Below the pieces are notes generated by a model, which did not search any database, had not been told where the DNA came from, and saw nothing but the letters and a program-made list of their open reading frames with translations. Below are positions 25,831 to 34,814 of a DNA stretch of 64,000 nt, piece after piece. The first letter of the stretch is position 1; each line of letters begins with the position of its first letter. The DNA comes from Streptomyces sp. SN-593 (GTDB taxonomy: Bacteria; Actinomycetota; Actinomycetes; Streptomycetales; Streptomycetaceae): NCBI RefSeq assembly GCF_016756395.1, contig NZ_AP018365.1:7939501-8003500 (forward strand), read 5' to 3'. A program made the translations under genes and the position numbers.

Positions 25831-27645
25831 GTGTCCGTCATACCCACGCGCCGTACCATGCTCCGCGGGGCGGCAGTCGCCGCCGCGGTGCCGCTGGTCG
25901 GCGGTATCTCCACCGGATCAGCCTTCGCCGCGCAGCCCGAGCACCGGGGCGGCCCCCAGCACCACGGCGGCGCCGATCTGGGCCCGAACGTCCTGGTCTT
26001 CGACCCGTCGATGGGCGACGCGGCGATCCAGGCGCGGCTCGACGCGGTGTTCGCCACCCAGCAGTCCAACCAGTTCGGCACCGAGCGCTACGCCCTGGCC
26101 TTCAAGCCCGGCACCTACCACGTCGACGTCAACGTGGGCTTCTACACCCACGTGCTCGGGCTGGGCGACAGCCCCGACGACGTGGTGATCAACGGCCATG
26201 TCACCGTCGACGCGCAGTGGCTGGACGGCAACGGCACGCAGAACTTCTGGCGCGCCGCGGAGAACCTGAGCATCGCGCCTCCGGACGGGCTGGAGCGCTG
26301 GGCGGTGGCCCAGGCCGGGCCGATGCGCCGGGTGCACGTGAAGGGCGACATGACCCTGTGGCCGAGCCCGCCCGGCAACCAGTGGTCCAGCGGCGGTTTC
26401 CTCGCCGACAGCGTGGTGGACGGCCAGGTCGAGTCCGGGTCGCAGCAGCAGTGGCTGTCGCGCAACGACACCTTCGGGAGCTGGACCGGCTCCAACTGGA
26501 ACATGGTCTTCGTGGGCACCCAGGGCGCGCCCGCCCAGTCCTTCCCCACGCCGCCCTTCACCACCGTCGACCGGACCCCGACCGTCCGCGAGAAGCCGTT
26601 CCTGACCGTGGACCGGCACGGTGCCTACCACGTCTTCGTGCCCGCCCTGCGCGGTGACAGCACCGGCACCACCTGGGCGCACGGCCCCGCCCGGGGGCAC
26701 AGCATCCCGCTCTCCGACTTCCACGTGGCCACGCCCGGCGAGTCCGCCGCCGACCTCAACCGTGCCCTGGCCGGCGGCCGGCACCTGCTGTTCACCCCCG
26801 GCGTCTACCCGCTGTCCGCGCCGCTGAAGGTGGACCGCCCCGGCACCGTGGTGCTGGGCCTGGGGCTGGCCACGCTGCGGGCCACGCACGGCAACTCCCT
26901 GGTGGAGGTCGCCGACGTCGGCGGAGCCACCGTCGCCGGCGTGCTCCTGGAGGCCGCCTCGGCCCACTCCCCGCTGCTGCTGCGGGTCGGACACGGCCGC
27001 AGCCGCGTGCGCCACGCCGCGGACCCCACCGCGCTCTTCGACGTCTACGCCCGCATCGGCGGGGCGCTGTCCGGCGGCGCGGGGGTCAGCGTCCAGGTCG
27101 ACAGCAACGACGTGATCTGCGACAACCTGTGGCTGTGGCGGGCCGACCACGGCCTGGACGGCTCCGTCGGCTGGTCGGTCAACCCGGCCGACACCGGCTT
27201 CCTGGTCAACGGCGACCACGTCACCGCCTACGCGCTGGCCGTGGAGCACTACCAGAAGTACGAGGTGGTGTGGAACGGCAACCACGGCCGCACGTACTTC
27301 TTCCAGAACGAGCACCCGTACGACGTGCCCACCCAGTCCGCCTGGGTGCACGGCGGCACCAACGGGTACGCCGCCTACAAGGTGGGCGACGCCGTCACCG
27401 ACCACCACGCCTGGGGGCTGGGCAGCTACTGCTTCTTCGACCTGGAGGCGAACATCTACACCGACCGCGCCTACGAGGTCCCCGACACCCCCGGCGTGGT
27501 CTTCACCGACCTGATGACGGTCTGCCTCAACGACGCGGCCGGCGGGGGCATCCTGCACTGCATCAACTCCAGCGGCGACCCGGTGGAGAACGGCTTCGGG
27601 ACGTACAACATGAAGCGGTACGCGAACGGCGTCGCAACCGTCTGA
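25831..27645 (+). CDS. Exported right-handed beta-helix protein (carbohydrate-active, substrate unknown)
   Basis: 604 residues from GTG 25831 (AGGGAG upstream); a Tat-like signal TRRTMLRGAAVAAAVPLVGG follows. The mature part shows repeated short beta strands typical of pectin-lyase-like helices (NVLVFDPSMGDAAIQARLDA; GVYPLSAPLKVDRPGTVVLG). Conserved blocks include SGSQQQWLSRN, SWTGSNWNMVFVG and VDSNDVICDNLWLWRADHG. Homologues in Streptomyces are often mislabelled adenylyl cyclase or coagulation factor 5/8 protein; no cyclase or F5/8 motif is visible. The LacI-type operator upstream and the glycosidase neighbours support a polysaccharide role (inference). Confidence 0.8.
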   Translation: MSVIPTRRTMLRGAAVAAAVPLVGGISTGSAFAAQPEHRGGPQHHGGADLGPNVLVFDPSMGDAAIQARLDAVFATQQSNQFGTERYALAFKPGTYHVDVNVGFYTHVLGLGDSPDDVVINGHVTVDAQWLDGNGTQNFWRAAENLSIAPPDGLERWAVAQAGPMRRVHVKGDMTLWPSPPGNQWSSGGFLADSVVDGQVESGSQQQWLSRNDTFGSWTGSNWNMVFVGTQGAPAQSFPTPPFTTVDRTPTVREKPFLTVDRHGAYHVFVPALRGDSTGTTWAHGPARGHSIPLSDFHVATPGESAADLNRALAGGRHLLFTPGVYPLSAPLKVDRPGTVVLGLGLATLRATHGNSLVEVADVGGATVAGVLLEAASAHSPLLLRVGHGRSRVRHAADPTALFDVYARIGGALSGGAGVSVQVDSNDVICDNLWLWRADHGLDGSVGWSVNPADTGFLVNGDHVTAYALAVEHYQKYEVVWNGNHGRTYFFQNEHPYDVPTQSAWVHGGTNGYAAYKVGDAVTDHHAWGLGSYCFFDLEANIYTDRAYEVPDTPGVVFTDLMTVCLNDAAGGGILHCINSSGDPVENGFGTYNMKRYANGVATV

Positions 27646-27670
27646 CGGCGCCGGAACGGGCGTCGGGCAG

Positions 27671-27713
27671 GCCGCCGGTGCGGACCGGGGACGACCCGGT
27701 CCGCACCGGCGGC
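27671..27713. terminator. Bidirectional terminator hairpin
   Basis: Perfect 19-base stem (27671-27689 with 27695-27713) with a 5-base loop GACGA, between the convergent beta-helix gene and the amidase operon. Confidence 0.88.
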
Positions 27714-27754
27714 CGCGCATCCGGCGGTGCGCCGGTGCCGGGCGGGGCGGGAGG

Positions 27755-28015
27755 TCAGCCGGCCGCCGGCCGCGCCCAGTCCTCGATGGTGGCGCCGGCG
27801 GTGAAGCGCAGCGCGGGGTCGGCGTAGCGGGCGGCCGGCACCGCGTAGAGGGCGTCCACGTCGGCGCGGCGCTGCGGGTAGAGCGCGGTGAGCAGGGCGA
27901 GTTCGCCCGGGTCGGCGGGCAGTGAGGCGGCGGCGAGCAGGAGGCGGGCGGTCGCCTCGTCGGGTCCCGCGGCCTGCCGGGGAGCGCCTTCGGGGGTCGT
28001 GGCGGCGTCGTGCAT
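27755..28015 (-). CDS. AtzG-like (DUF4089) small subunit
   Basis: 86 residues from ATG 28013-28015. A short helical protein (ATARLLLAAASLPADPGELA; a later ALYAVPAARYADPALRF) directly downstream of an amidase gene. Size, helical content and position match AtzG/GatC-like partners of amidase-signature enzymes such as the AtzE-AtzG 1-carboxybiuret hydrolase. It likely stabilises the amidase at 28081-29508. The assignment rests on context and general pattern rather than a strict motif. Confidence 0.65.
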   Translation of the reverse strand: MHDAATTPEGAPRQAAGPDEATARLLLAAASLPADPGELALLTALYPQRRADVDALYAVPAARYADPALRFTAGATIEDWARPAAG

Positions 28016-28080
28016 GGCGGTGTCCTTCCGTCGGTGTGTGCGGCGCCCGCGTGCCCGCGGGCGCGGGTCGGGGGCCGCGG

Positions 28081-29508
28081 TCAGCCGGGGTACGGTGCCG
28101 CGCCGGCCGGCAGCCGCAGGTGCCAGTCGGTGGACTGCTGGAAGGCGTCGGCGGCCCGCAGCAGCACCGCCTCGCCGAAGGCGGGGCCGGCGAGTTGGAG
28201 GGACAGCGGCAGTCCCGCGGCGGTGAATCCCATGGGCAGCGCGATGACCGGGTTGCCCACGCTGTCCCAGTAGGGCGTGTGGATGAAGCGGAAGAGCGTG
28301 TCCACGTCGAGCCGGCCCTCGGCGTCGACGACCGACTCGTAGGCCGGTGCGCCGACCGAGACGGTCGGGCAGGCGATGACGTCCACCTCCTGGAAGAGGC
28401 GGGCGAGCGCGTCCTGGGCGACCCGGCGCACCCGTTGGGCCTGGACGTAGTCGGCGCCGGAGACCAGCGCGCCGAGCGCGACGGTGGCCCGGGTGGAGCT
28501 GAAGTAGTCGCCCCACCGCTCGGCCAGGTCGGTGCGGTGGTAGGCGAGCGCCTCGCAGGACATGGTGACCATGTCCGCGGTGATCATCTCCGACCAGTAC
28601 GGCAGGGTCGTCCCGACGACGGTCGCGCCGCGCTCGGTGAGCACCGCGGCCGCCGCCTCGAACGCGGGCGCCGCCGCGGGGTCGCTGCCCTCGGGGAAGT
28701 GGTGTTCGCGCACCAGGCCGACCCGCACCCCGGTGAGGTCGCCGGTCAGGGCGGGGGCGGTGAACGGCGCGTCCACGCAGTCCGGGTCGCTCGCGTCCGG
28801 CCCGGCCAGCACCTCCAGCACCGACGCGCAGTCGCGGGCGCTGCGGGCCAGCGGGCCGATGTGGTCGAGGCTGTAACCCAGCGGAACGCAGCCGGACTTG
28901 GGCACCCGGCCGAAGGTCGGCATCAGGCCGGTCACCCCGCAGAAGGCGGCCGGGATGCGGATGCTGCCCGCCGTGTCGGTGCCCAGCCCGGCCAGGAACA
29001 GCCCGCCGGCCACCCCGGTGCCGGTGCCCGAGCTGGAACCGCCCGGCCAGGTCGCGGTGTCCCACGGGTTGCGCGGCACCGGGAAGGGCTTCGTGGTGTC
29101 GGGCATGCCGCAGGCGAACTCCATGGTGGAGGTCTTGCCGGTGATCACCGCGCCGGCCGCCTTCAGCCGGGCGACCGCGGGCGCGTCCCGGCCCTCGCCC
29201 CACCGGCGGTCCAGCACCAGGCTCTGCGCGGTGGTGGGGCCCTCCGCCATCGCCAGGATGTCCTTCACCCCGAACGGGATGCCGTGCAGCGGGCCGCGGT
29301 CCCGGCCGGCGGCCAGCTCCCGGTCGGCGCGCTCGGCGGTGGCCAGGGCGTACTCGTCGAACCGGTGGAGGTAGGTCCCGGTGGCCGCGTCCAGCCGGTC
29401 GGCCGCGGCCAGCGCGGCTCTGGTGAGGTCGGCCGAGGTCACGCTGCCCTCGCGCAGCGCCCGGGCCGCGTCGGTGAGGGTGACGGGCAGGCCGGTGGTG
29501 GTGGTCAT
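28081..29508 (-). CDS. Amidase-signature hydrolase (AtzE-like)
   Basis: 475 residues. The Ser-cisSer-Lys triad of the amidase signature family is visible: Lys in GIPFGVKDILA, the cis-Ser in WPGGSSSGTGTG, and the nucleophile Ser in TDTAGSIRIPAA. Hydrolyses a carboxamide; with an AtzG-like partner downstream, an NCS1 permease and a GntR regulator upstream, a ureide, biuret or similar nitrogen-rich substrate is plausible. About 124 bases separate it from the regulator gene and 65 from the small subunit, all on one strand. Confidence 0.9.
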   Translation of the reverse strand: MTTTTGLPVTLTDAARALREGSVTSADLTRAALAAADRLDAATGTYLHRFDEYALATAERADRELAAGRDRGPLHGIPFGVKDILAMAEGPTTAQSLVLDRRWGEGRDAPAVARLKAAGAVITGKTSTMEFACGMPDTTKPFPVPRNPWDTATWPGGSSSGTGTGVAGGLFLAGLGTDTAGSIRIPAAFCGVTGLMPTFGRVPKSGCVPLGYSLDHIGPLARSARDCASVLEVLAGPDASDPDCVDAPFTAPALTGDLTGVRVGLVREHHFPEGSDPAAAPAFEAAAAVLTERGATVVGTTLPYWSEMITADMVTMSCEALAYHRTDLAERWGDYFSSTRATVALGALVSGADYVQAQRVRRVAQDALARLFQEVDVIACPTVSVGAPAYESVVDAEGRLDVDTLFRFIHTPYWDSVGNPVIALPMGFTAAGLPLSLQLAGPAFGEAVLLRAADAFQQSTDWHLRLPAGAAPYPG

Positions 29509-29632
29509 GACGGCAGCTCCAAGGGGCAGGAGGGAAGAGGGAGTTCGGTACGGCGGCGCGCCGGTCCGCGGGCCGGCGGGGTCGGCGGCGGTACGCGGGA
29601 GGGGGAAAGGGGTTCGGCGGGGCGGCCGGGTG

Positions 29633-30400
29633 TCAGGCGCCCGGTGGCCGGGCGGCCACCACGGCCCGGGACACGAACCGCATCCGGTCGCTGCGGGTGT
29701 AGATGAACGCGACGTCGAACGGCCGGCCGTCCGGGTCGTAGATGACCTGCTCCATGGCCAGCAGCGGCGCTCCCGGACGCAGGCCCAGCATGCCGGCGGT
29801 GAGCGGGTCGGCCAGCTCGGAGCCGATCACGAACTCGGACTGCCCGAAGTCCGCTCCGGCGGTGGCCATCAGCGCGTACCAGTCGGTGGTGAACGGGCTG
29901 TCGCCCAGCCGCTCCGCCTCCGGGTAGAGCGCGTAGTTGGTGGCGACGAGCAGCGGTTCCTCGTCGAGCAGGCCGATGTACTCCAGCCGCAGGCACGGGG
30001 TGCCGGGCGGGACGCCGAGGCGTTCGGCGACCGTGCCGGGCACGGGGATGCGGGTGCGGTCCAGCACCCGCGGGCGCATCCGGCGGTCGAGCAGGCCGTC
30101 GGCGGTGGGACGCACCGCGCCGTGCGCCTCGGCGAGACCGGTGGTCACGGTGGCGGTCACCACATGGGTGCCGACGCCCTGGGTGCGCTCGATGAGGCCG
30201 TCGGCGCGCAGCATCGCCAGCGCCTCCCGGACGGTGGCCCGGGACATCCCGTGGCCGGCCATCAGCTCCGACTCGTGGGGCAGCAGGCCGCCGGGGTAGC
30301 CGTCGCGCTGGATGGTGGTCCTGATCATGTCCCGCAGCCGGCGCACCTCGTGCACGCGCGCGGTCTCGCGGCGGCCGGGGGAGGGCGTTACGGGTCTCAT
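29633..30400 (-). CDS. GntR-family (HutC/UTRA-type) transcriptional regulator
   Basis: 255 residues from ATG 30398-30400. The winged helix is seen as RRLRDMIRTTIQRDGYPGGL, LPHESELMAGHGMSRATVRE and LIERTQGVGTHVV. A UTRA-type effector domain follows (PGTPCLRLEYIGLLDEEPLL; MEQVIYDPDGRPFDVAFIYT). It lies between an NCS1 permease and an amidase gene on the same strand, so it probably senses the imported compound or a product and controls this operon. Confidence 0.93.
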   Translation of the reverse strand: MRPVTPSPGRRETARVHEVRRLRDMIRTTIQRDGYPGGLLPHESELMAGHGMSRATVREALAMLRADGLIERTQGVGTHVVTATVTTGLAEAHGAVRPTADGLLDRRMRPRVLDRTRIPVPGTVAERLGVPPGTPCLRLEYIGLLDEEPLLVATNYALYPEAERLGDSPFTTDWYALMATAGADFGQSEFVIGSELADPLTAGMLGLRPGAPLLAMEQVIYDPDGRPFDVAFIYTRSDRMRFVSRAVVAARPPGA

Positions 30401-30477
30401 CCGGCGCCATGCTGGCCGGGTCCGGTTGCCGGCGGGTTTCCGGTCCCGCACGGGCGCGTTGCGATCGGTGCCCGCGC

Positions 30478-32193
30478 TCACGCCTGCGCCTCCTCGACCG
30501 GGCCTGCACCGGCGGCGTGCGCGGGCACGGCGGCCGGGCCGTCGCCGCCGCGGGCCACCAGGGTCGGCACGGTGGGCATGCCGAGCATCGTGGCGCCGGC
30601 CGGCGGCCGCCAGGCGCTGGGCTTGCAGCGGTCGTGGCAGGCGCCCTCGGTCGAGCAGCACAGCGAGCAGATCGTGCCGCGGTGGAACGGGCAGGTGGCC
30701 AGGTCGGACACGTCGTAGTCGCCGCCGCACACCGTGCAGGGCAACTCCTCGACCCCCGGGGGGAACTCGCTGAGGCGGGCGATGTACCAGCGGCCCCGGG
30801 TCGCGGCGGCGACCAGCGGCGGCAGCAGCAGCGCGAGGCCGACCGACAGGAAGGGGGCGAGCGCGGCCGCGGTCGGGCCGAACACCTTGTAGGAGGCGGT
30901 CATCGACACCCCGGCGGCCACCAGCATCGACCCGAAGCCCACCGGGTTCACGTGGTAGAGGTGGGCCCGGTGGAAGACGACCTGCGGCGGGCTCAGCCGC
31001 AGCCAGCGCTTGTTGATCACCAGGTCGCTGAACATCGCGGTGATCCAGGCGACGCCGATGTTCGCGTACCAGGTCAGCACCGTGACGATGTGGTGGAAGA
31101 TGTCCAGCTCCATCAGCACCAGCGCCAGGCCCACCTGGAGGAAGACCCAGGCGGCGCGGCCGGGGTGGCGGTGCAGCAGCCGGGAGAAGAAGTTCGACCA
31201 GGACAGCGAGCCCGAGTAGGTGTTCATGATGTTGATCTTGAGCTGGGAGAGCAGCACCAGGCTGCCGGCGAGCACCAGCGCCGAGGTGTGGCCGCCGGTC
31301 ACCCGCTCGAAGACCACCGTGAACAGGTCCACCGGCACCGCCACCACGCCCGCGTCCGCCCGGGTGCCGGCGTAGCCGACCAGCAGCGTGGAGGCGAAGA
31401 AGATCGCCACGGCGAACAGCGACATGCCCGGCCCGCCGAAGAGCACCGCGAGCCGCCAGGAGCGCTCCCGGCCCGGCTCCGGGTCCTTCATCAGCCGCAG
31501 GTAGTCGCCCTGCTCGCCGATCTGGGTGGCCAGCGACAGTTGGGCGGCCGCGATCGTGAAGACCGCCAGCACGCTGATCCCGGCCGCCCCCGACGCGGAG
31601 ACGGTGGCCGGCGAGGTCATGTGGTGTCCCGCGTCCGGCGAGGTGACCGCCGCCCCCACCGCCAGGCCGATCAGCGCCACCCACAGCGGCCAGGTCCACG
31701 CCTGGAACTTCGAGCTGAACGTCATCCCGTACAGCGTCAGCGGGATCATCACCGCCGCCACGAGCACGTACGACAGGTGGATGTCGAGGTGGGTCAGCGC
31801 GGTGACCGCCTGCGCCATGATGGCGCCCTCGTACGCGAGGAAGATCAGCGTGTAGGTCGCGTACACCAGCGAGGTGAGGGTCGAACCGAGGTAGCCGAAG
31901 CCCGAACCGCGGGTCAGCAGGTCGATGTCCACGTGCTTACGGGCGATGGCGAAGGCCAGCACCAGGGTCAGCGGCACCGTCACCGCCGCGGCCACCAGGA
32001 AGCCGACCAGCGCGTTGCCGAACCCGTACGCGTCGACGAACGCGGCGTCCAACGCGTAGCCGGCCATGGCCGAGATGCCCACCAGGCAGGAAAGGAACAC
32101 CATCCACGGCGACCACTTGCGGAAGGCCGCGGGCGTGAAACGTAGCGAGTAGTCTTCCATCTCCGGGTTGTCGGCCAGGCCCATACCCACCAT
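30478..32193 (-). CDS. NCS1-family permease with a cytoplasmic Cys-rich tail
   Basis: 571 residues. The first 450 or so form about 12 hydrophobic helices of an NCS1 (purine, pyrimidine, allantoin, hydantoin) transporter; the start FTPAAFRKWSPWMVFLSCLV and the mid-region SQLKINIMNTYSGSLSWSNF fit. The tail is unusual: CTVCGGDYDVSDLATCPFHR and then CSLCCSTEGACHDRCK, giving C-x2-C, C-x2-H and C-x2-CC-x5-C-x3-C spacings that could bind a metal or cluster. I recall this module joining NCS1-like domains to histidine kinases in other bacteria; here no kinase follows. It heads the operon with the GntR, amidase and AtzG-like genes. Confidence 0.88.
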   Translation of the reverse strand: MVGMGLADNPEMEDYSLRFTPAAFRKWSPWMVFLSCLVGISAMAGYALDAAFVDAYGFGNALVGFLVAAAVTVPLTLVLAFAIARKHVDIDLLTRGSGFGYLGSTLTSLVYATYTLIFLAYEGAIMAQAVTALTHLDIHLSYVLVAAVMIPLTLYGMTFSSKFQAWTWPLWVALIGLAVGAAVTSPDAGHHMTSPATVSASGAAGISVLAVFTIAAAQLSLATQIGEQGDYLRLMKDPEPGRERSWRLAVLFGGPGMSLFAVAIFFASTLLVGYAGTRADAGVVAVPVDLFTVVFERVTGGHTSALVLAGSLVLLSQLKINIMNTYSGSLSWSNFFSRLLHRHPGRAAWVFLQVGLALVLMELDIFHHIVTVLTWYANIGVAWITAMFSDLVINKRWLRLSPPQVVFHRAHLYHVNPVGFGSMLVAAGVSMTASYKVFGPTAAALAPFLSVGLALLLPPLVAAATRGRWYIARLSEFPPGVEELPCTVCGGDYDVSDLATCPFHRGTICSLCCSTEGACHDRCKPSAWRPPAGATMLGMPTVPTLVARGGDGPAAVPAHAAGAGPVEEAQA

Positions 32194-32466
32194 CCCCTTC
32201 GTAGCGGAGCCGTCGCAGGCGGCTTGGCCGGGAAGCTATGAAGGGGGTGTTTCGCGCCGATGCCGGGCCGCTTTACGCCTCGCTACGCCGACCGGCGCCC
32301 CGCGCCCGGCCCTCCTACCTGCGCTGATGCGTCCGGACCCGGTCCGGTACGCCGCCGCCGGCCGGCATGCGCCGCTCCCCGGCCGGAGCGCAGGGGCGGT
32401 TTCGGGCCAGGGGCGTGAGCGTGGGCGGGGACGAGGCGGGGGCGGCCATCGCGACCGGCCGTGGCG
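32194..32466. promoter_or_regulatory. Promoter region of the NCS1-amidase operon
   Basis: A 273-base gap upstream of the permease on the minus strand. No strong consensus promoter, operator palindrome or extra gene was recognised. Confidence 0.35.
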
Positions 32467-33966
32467 CTACGGCGTCTCCCTCGGGTCCGCGGCGCGGCCC
32501 AGGACGCCGCCGGCGGAAGGCGAGGCCGACGGAGACGCCGACGCCGACGCCGAGGGGGAGGGCGCCGTGGTCGGGCCGGTGCCGCCCCCGCCCGTGCCGC
32601 CCCCGGTCGAGGTGCCTCCGCCCCCCGACGTGGTGCCGGTCCCGGTGGAGGGAGCGGTGGACGGCGTCGGGGAGGAGGGGGCGGTGGGCGCGGTGCGGCC
32701 GGTGCTCGGGGTGGTGCCGCTCGGCGTCGGCGTGCCGGATTCCGCGGGGCTGTCCGATGCTCCCCCGGAGGGGGTGTCCGAGGTGGAGGGGGTCGGTGTG
32801 GTCGTCGAGTGCGACGAGGTGTGACCGGTGAAGGCGTTGCCGATGGTGGTGCCGCTGCCGTGGCCGCTGATGTTCTGGCCCGAGGCGAGTTCGGCCACGG
32901 TGATGCCGCCCATGGTCAGGCCGAAGGCGAGGGCCACGGCCGCGGCGGGCCTCTTCCAGCGCGGCCCGCGGGTGCGGTGCACGGTGCCTTCGGAGTAGCC
33001 GGTGTCCTCCGGGTGCCCCGGGTGCCCCGGGGGCCCGAGGCGCTCGGGGTGGTCCGCGGCGGCGGCGTCGTACGCGGCGGTGTCGTCGTACGCGGCGGTG
33101 CCGGTGGGGTCCAGGGCGTAGACCCGGGTCGAGCCGTCGGGGGAGCCGAGGATGGCGGAGTCGGGGTCGGGGGCGTGGTCGGTGGAGTCGTGGACGGTGG
33201 CGCCGAAACCGGTGGCGCCGTGGTCGGCGGCGCCGTCGGAGGAGTCCTGCGGTGGGTCCGCCGCCGGCCCGGTCGGCCCGATCGCGGTGGGCGCCGTCGG
33301 ATACGGCTCGGCGCCCGCGGGCAGCGCTCCGGTCGCGCCGTTGCCGGCGAGCGGGCCCGCGAACGGCGAACCCGGGGCCGCGTCCGCCGAGGTGTCCGCC
33401 GCCCCCTCCGGGCCGGACCGAGGGCCTTTGAGGAGGTCCAGGGGCGTGGACAGGCCGGTGCGCACAGCGGTGTCCGTCGCCGAGGATGGGTGGCGCGGCC
33501 TGGGCCTGGCCTGGAAGGCGGCCTCGTGCACATGGCCGGCCACCTCGTGGACGTGCCGCCCGGTGCGGTGGAAGACGTGCTGGAGGATCGAGCCGCCGCA
33601 GGTGCCCAGCACGCTGACCACGCCGGCGCCCATGATCGTGCCGTACACCCCGAGGTTGGACGCGAGCTTGGCGGCCACGACCGCGGCCACGGCGCTGCCC
33701 GCCACCTGCGGCACGCTCAGGTCCAGCCCCCGGCCGCCCTTGGCCGCCGGCTCAGGCACGGCCGCCGGCTCGGGCACTCCGGCCGCGTCCGGCCCGGCGG
33801 CGTGATCCGGCGCTCCGGCCCGCTCGGGCCGCGCCGCGTCCCGGCGGCGCGCCCCGTCGGCCGGGGCGGGGTGCGCCGGGCGCCACGCGGACCCGTTCGG
33901 CCCCGTCGGCGCGGGACCCCCGCCCTGCTGCTGCGGGCCCCTCTCGCCGGCCCGTTCCTCTCCCAT
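32467..33966 (-). CDS. Low-complexity membrane protein of unknown function
   Basis: About 499 residues from ATG 33964-33966. It begins with a Pro/Ala/Gly-rich cytoplasmic stretch. A glycine-rich hydrophobic region follows near residues 85-135 (VAGSAVAAVVAAKLASNLGV ... GAGVVSVLGTCGGS), then a long disordered Pro/Asp/Gly part. A single membrane helix (AAAVALAFGLTMGGITVAEL) precedes an extracellular Ser/Thr/Pro/Gly tail. The shape recalls Streptomyces envelope proteins with Ser/Thr-rich stalks. No enzymatic motif is visible. It is divergent from the YciO-like gene, 182 bases away. Confidence 0.75.
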   Translation of the reverse strand: MGEERAGERGPQQQGGGPAPTGPNGSAWRPAHPAPADGARRRDAARPERAGAPDHAAGPDAAGVPEPAAVPEPAAKGGRGLDLSVPQVAGSAVAAVVAAKLASNLGVYGTIMGAGVVSVLGTCGGSILQHVFHRTGRHVHEVAGHVHEAAFQARPRPRHPSSATDTAVRTGLSTPLDLLKGPRSGPEGAADTSADAAPGSPFAGPLAGNGATGALPAGAEPYPTAPTAIGPTGPAADPPQDSSDGAADHGATGFGATVHDSTDHAPDPDSAILGSPDGSTRVYALDPTGTAAYDDTAAYDAAAADHPERLGPPGHPGHPEDTGYSEGTVHRTRGPRWKRPAAAVALAFGLTMGGITVAELASGQNISGHGSGTTIGNAFTGHTSSHSTTTPTPSTSDTPSGGASDSPAESGTPTPSGTTPSTGRTAPTAPSSPTPSTAPSTGTGTTSGGGGTSTGGGTGGGGTGPTTAPSPSASASASPSASPSAGGVLGRAADPRETP

Positions 33967-34148
33967 CCCGGACACAGCCCTCCTCGCCCTCCTCGCGCGG
34001 TCAACCGCAAGGAAGACGGACGGCCGGCGGCGTAAAGTTCCTTTTGCGCTCTTTTCGTGAAGTACGCCACTCCGTGCCGCCCGCGACCCGCCGGACGCGC
34101 CTGACCAGGCGCGACAGCACATCGCAACCGGGGTACTACGCTGGGCCG

Positions 34149-34769
34149 ATGGCGCGATACCTCGACGTACACCCTGAGAACCCCCAGCCGCGCATCATCG
34201 GCGGCGTGGCCGAGAGCATCCGGTCCGGCGCGCTCGTCGCCTACCCGACGGACTCCTGCTACGCGCTGGGCTGCCGGATGGGCAACCGCGACGGGCTCGA
34301 CCGCATCCGGTCCATCCGCGACCTCGACGACCGGCACCACTTCACCCTGATGTGCCGGAACTTCGCGCAGCTCGGCCAGCTCGTGCAGATCGACAACGAC
34401 GTGTTCCGGGCGATCAAGGCGGCCACACCGGGCAGCTACACCTTCATCCTGCCGGCCACGCGGGAGGTGCCGCGGCAACTGCTGCACCCCAAGAAGCGGA
34501 CGGTCGGCGTGCGCATCCCCGACCACGTCGTCACGCAGGCGCTCCTGGCGGAACTCGACGAGCCGCTCGTCTCCAGCACCCTGCTGCTGCCCGACGAGGC
34601 CGAACCGCTCACGCAGGGCTGGGAGATCAAGGAGCGGCTCGACCACGTGGTGGACGCCGTGGTGGACTCCGGCGACTGCGGCACCGAGCCCACCACCGTC
34701 GTCGACTTCTCCGACGGCGCCGTCGAGATCGTCCGCCGCGGCGCCGGCGACCCCGCCCGCTTCGAGTAG
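34149..34769 (+). CDS. L-threonylcarbamoyladenylate synthase-like protein (Sua5/YciO/YrdC family)
   Basis: 206 residues from ATG 34149. Family motifs: GALVAYPTDSCYALGCRMGN near the N-terminus, HHFTLMCRNFAQL, PGSYTFILPATREVPRQLLH and VGVRIPDH. The family makes threonylcarbamoyl-AMP for tRNA t6A modification. This sequence is closest in style to the YciO branch, whose activity is less certain, and most genomes have a separate essential TsaC/Sua5. Monocistronic in appearance. Confidence 0.9.
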   Translation: MARYLDVHPENPQPRIIGGVAESIRSGALVAYPTDSCYALGCRMGNRDGLDRIRSIRDLDDRHHFTLMCRNFAQLGQLVQIDNDVFRAIKAATPGSYTFILPATREVPRQLLHPKKRTVGVRIPDHVVTQALLAELDEPLVSSTLLLPDEAEPLTQGWEIKERLDHVVDAVVDSGDCGTEPTTVVDFSDGAVEIVRRGAGDPARFE

Positions 34770-34814
34770 CGGGACCGGCGCGCGGACACCCGCCCCGCCC
34801 CGCCGGGCACGGGG

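Noticed and set aside
25831..27645. Adenylyl cyclase assignment used for homologues
   Set aside because: No cyclase catalytic motif; export signal and beta-helix repeats argue for a carbohydrate-related surface protein.
32461..34035. Plus-strand open frame opposite the membrane protein gene
   Set aside because: Low-complexity Gly/Arg/Val sequence; the minus-strand frame has a sensible start and membrane helices.
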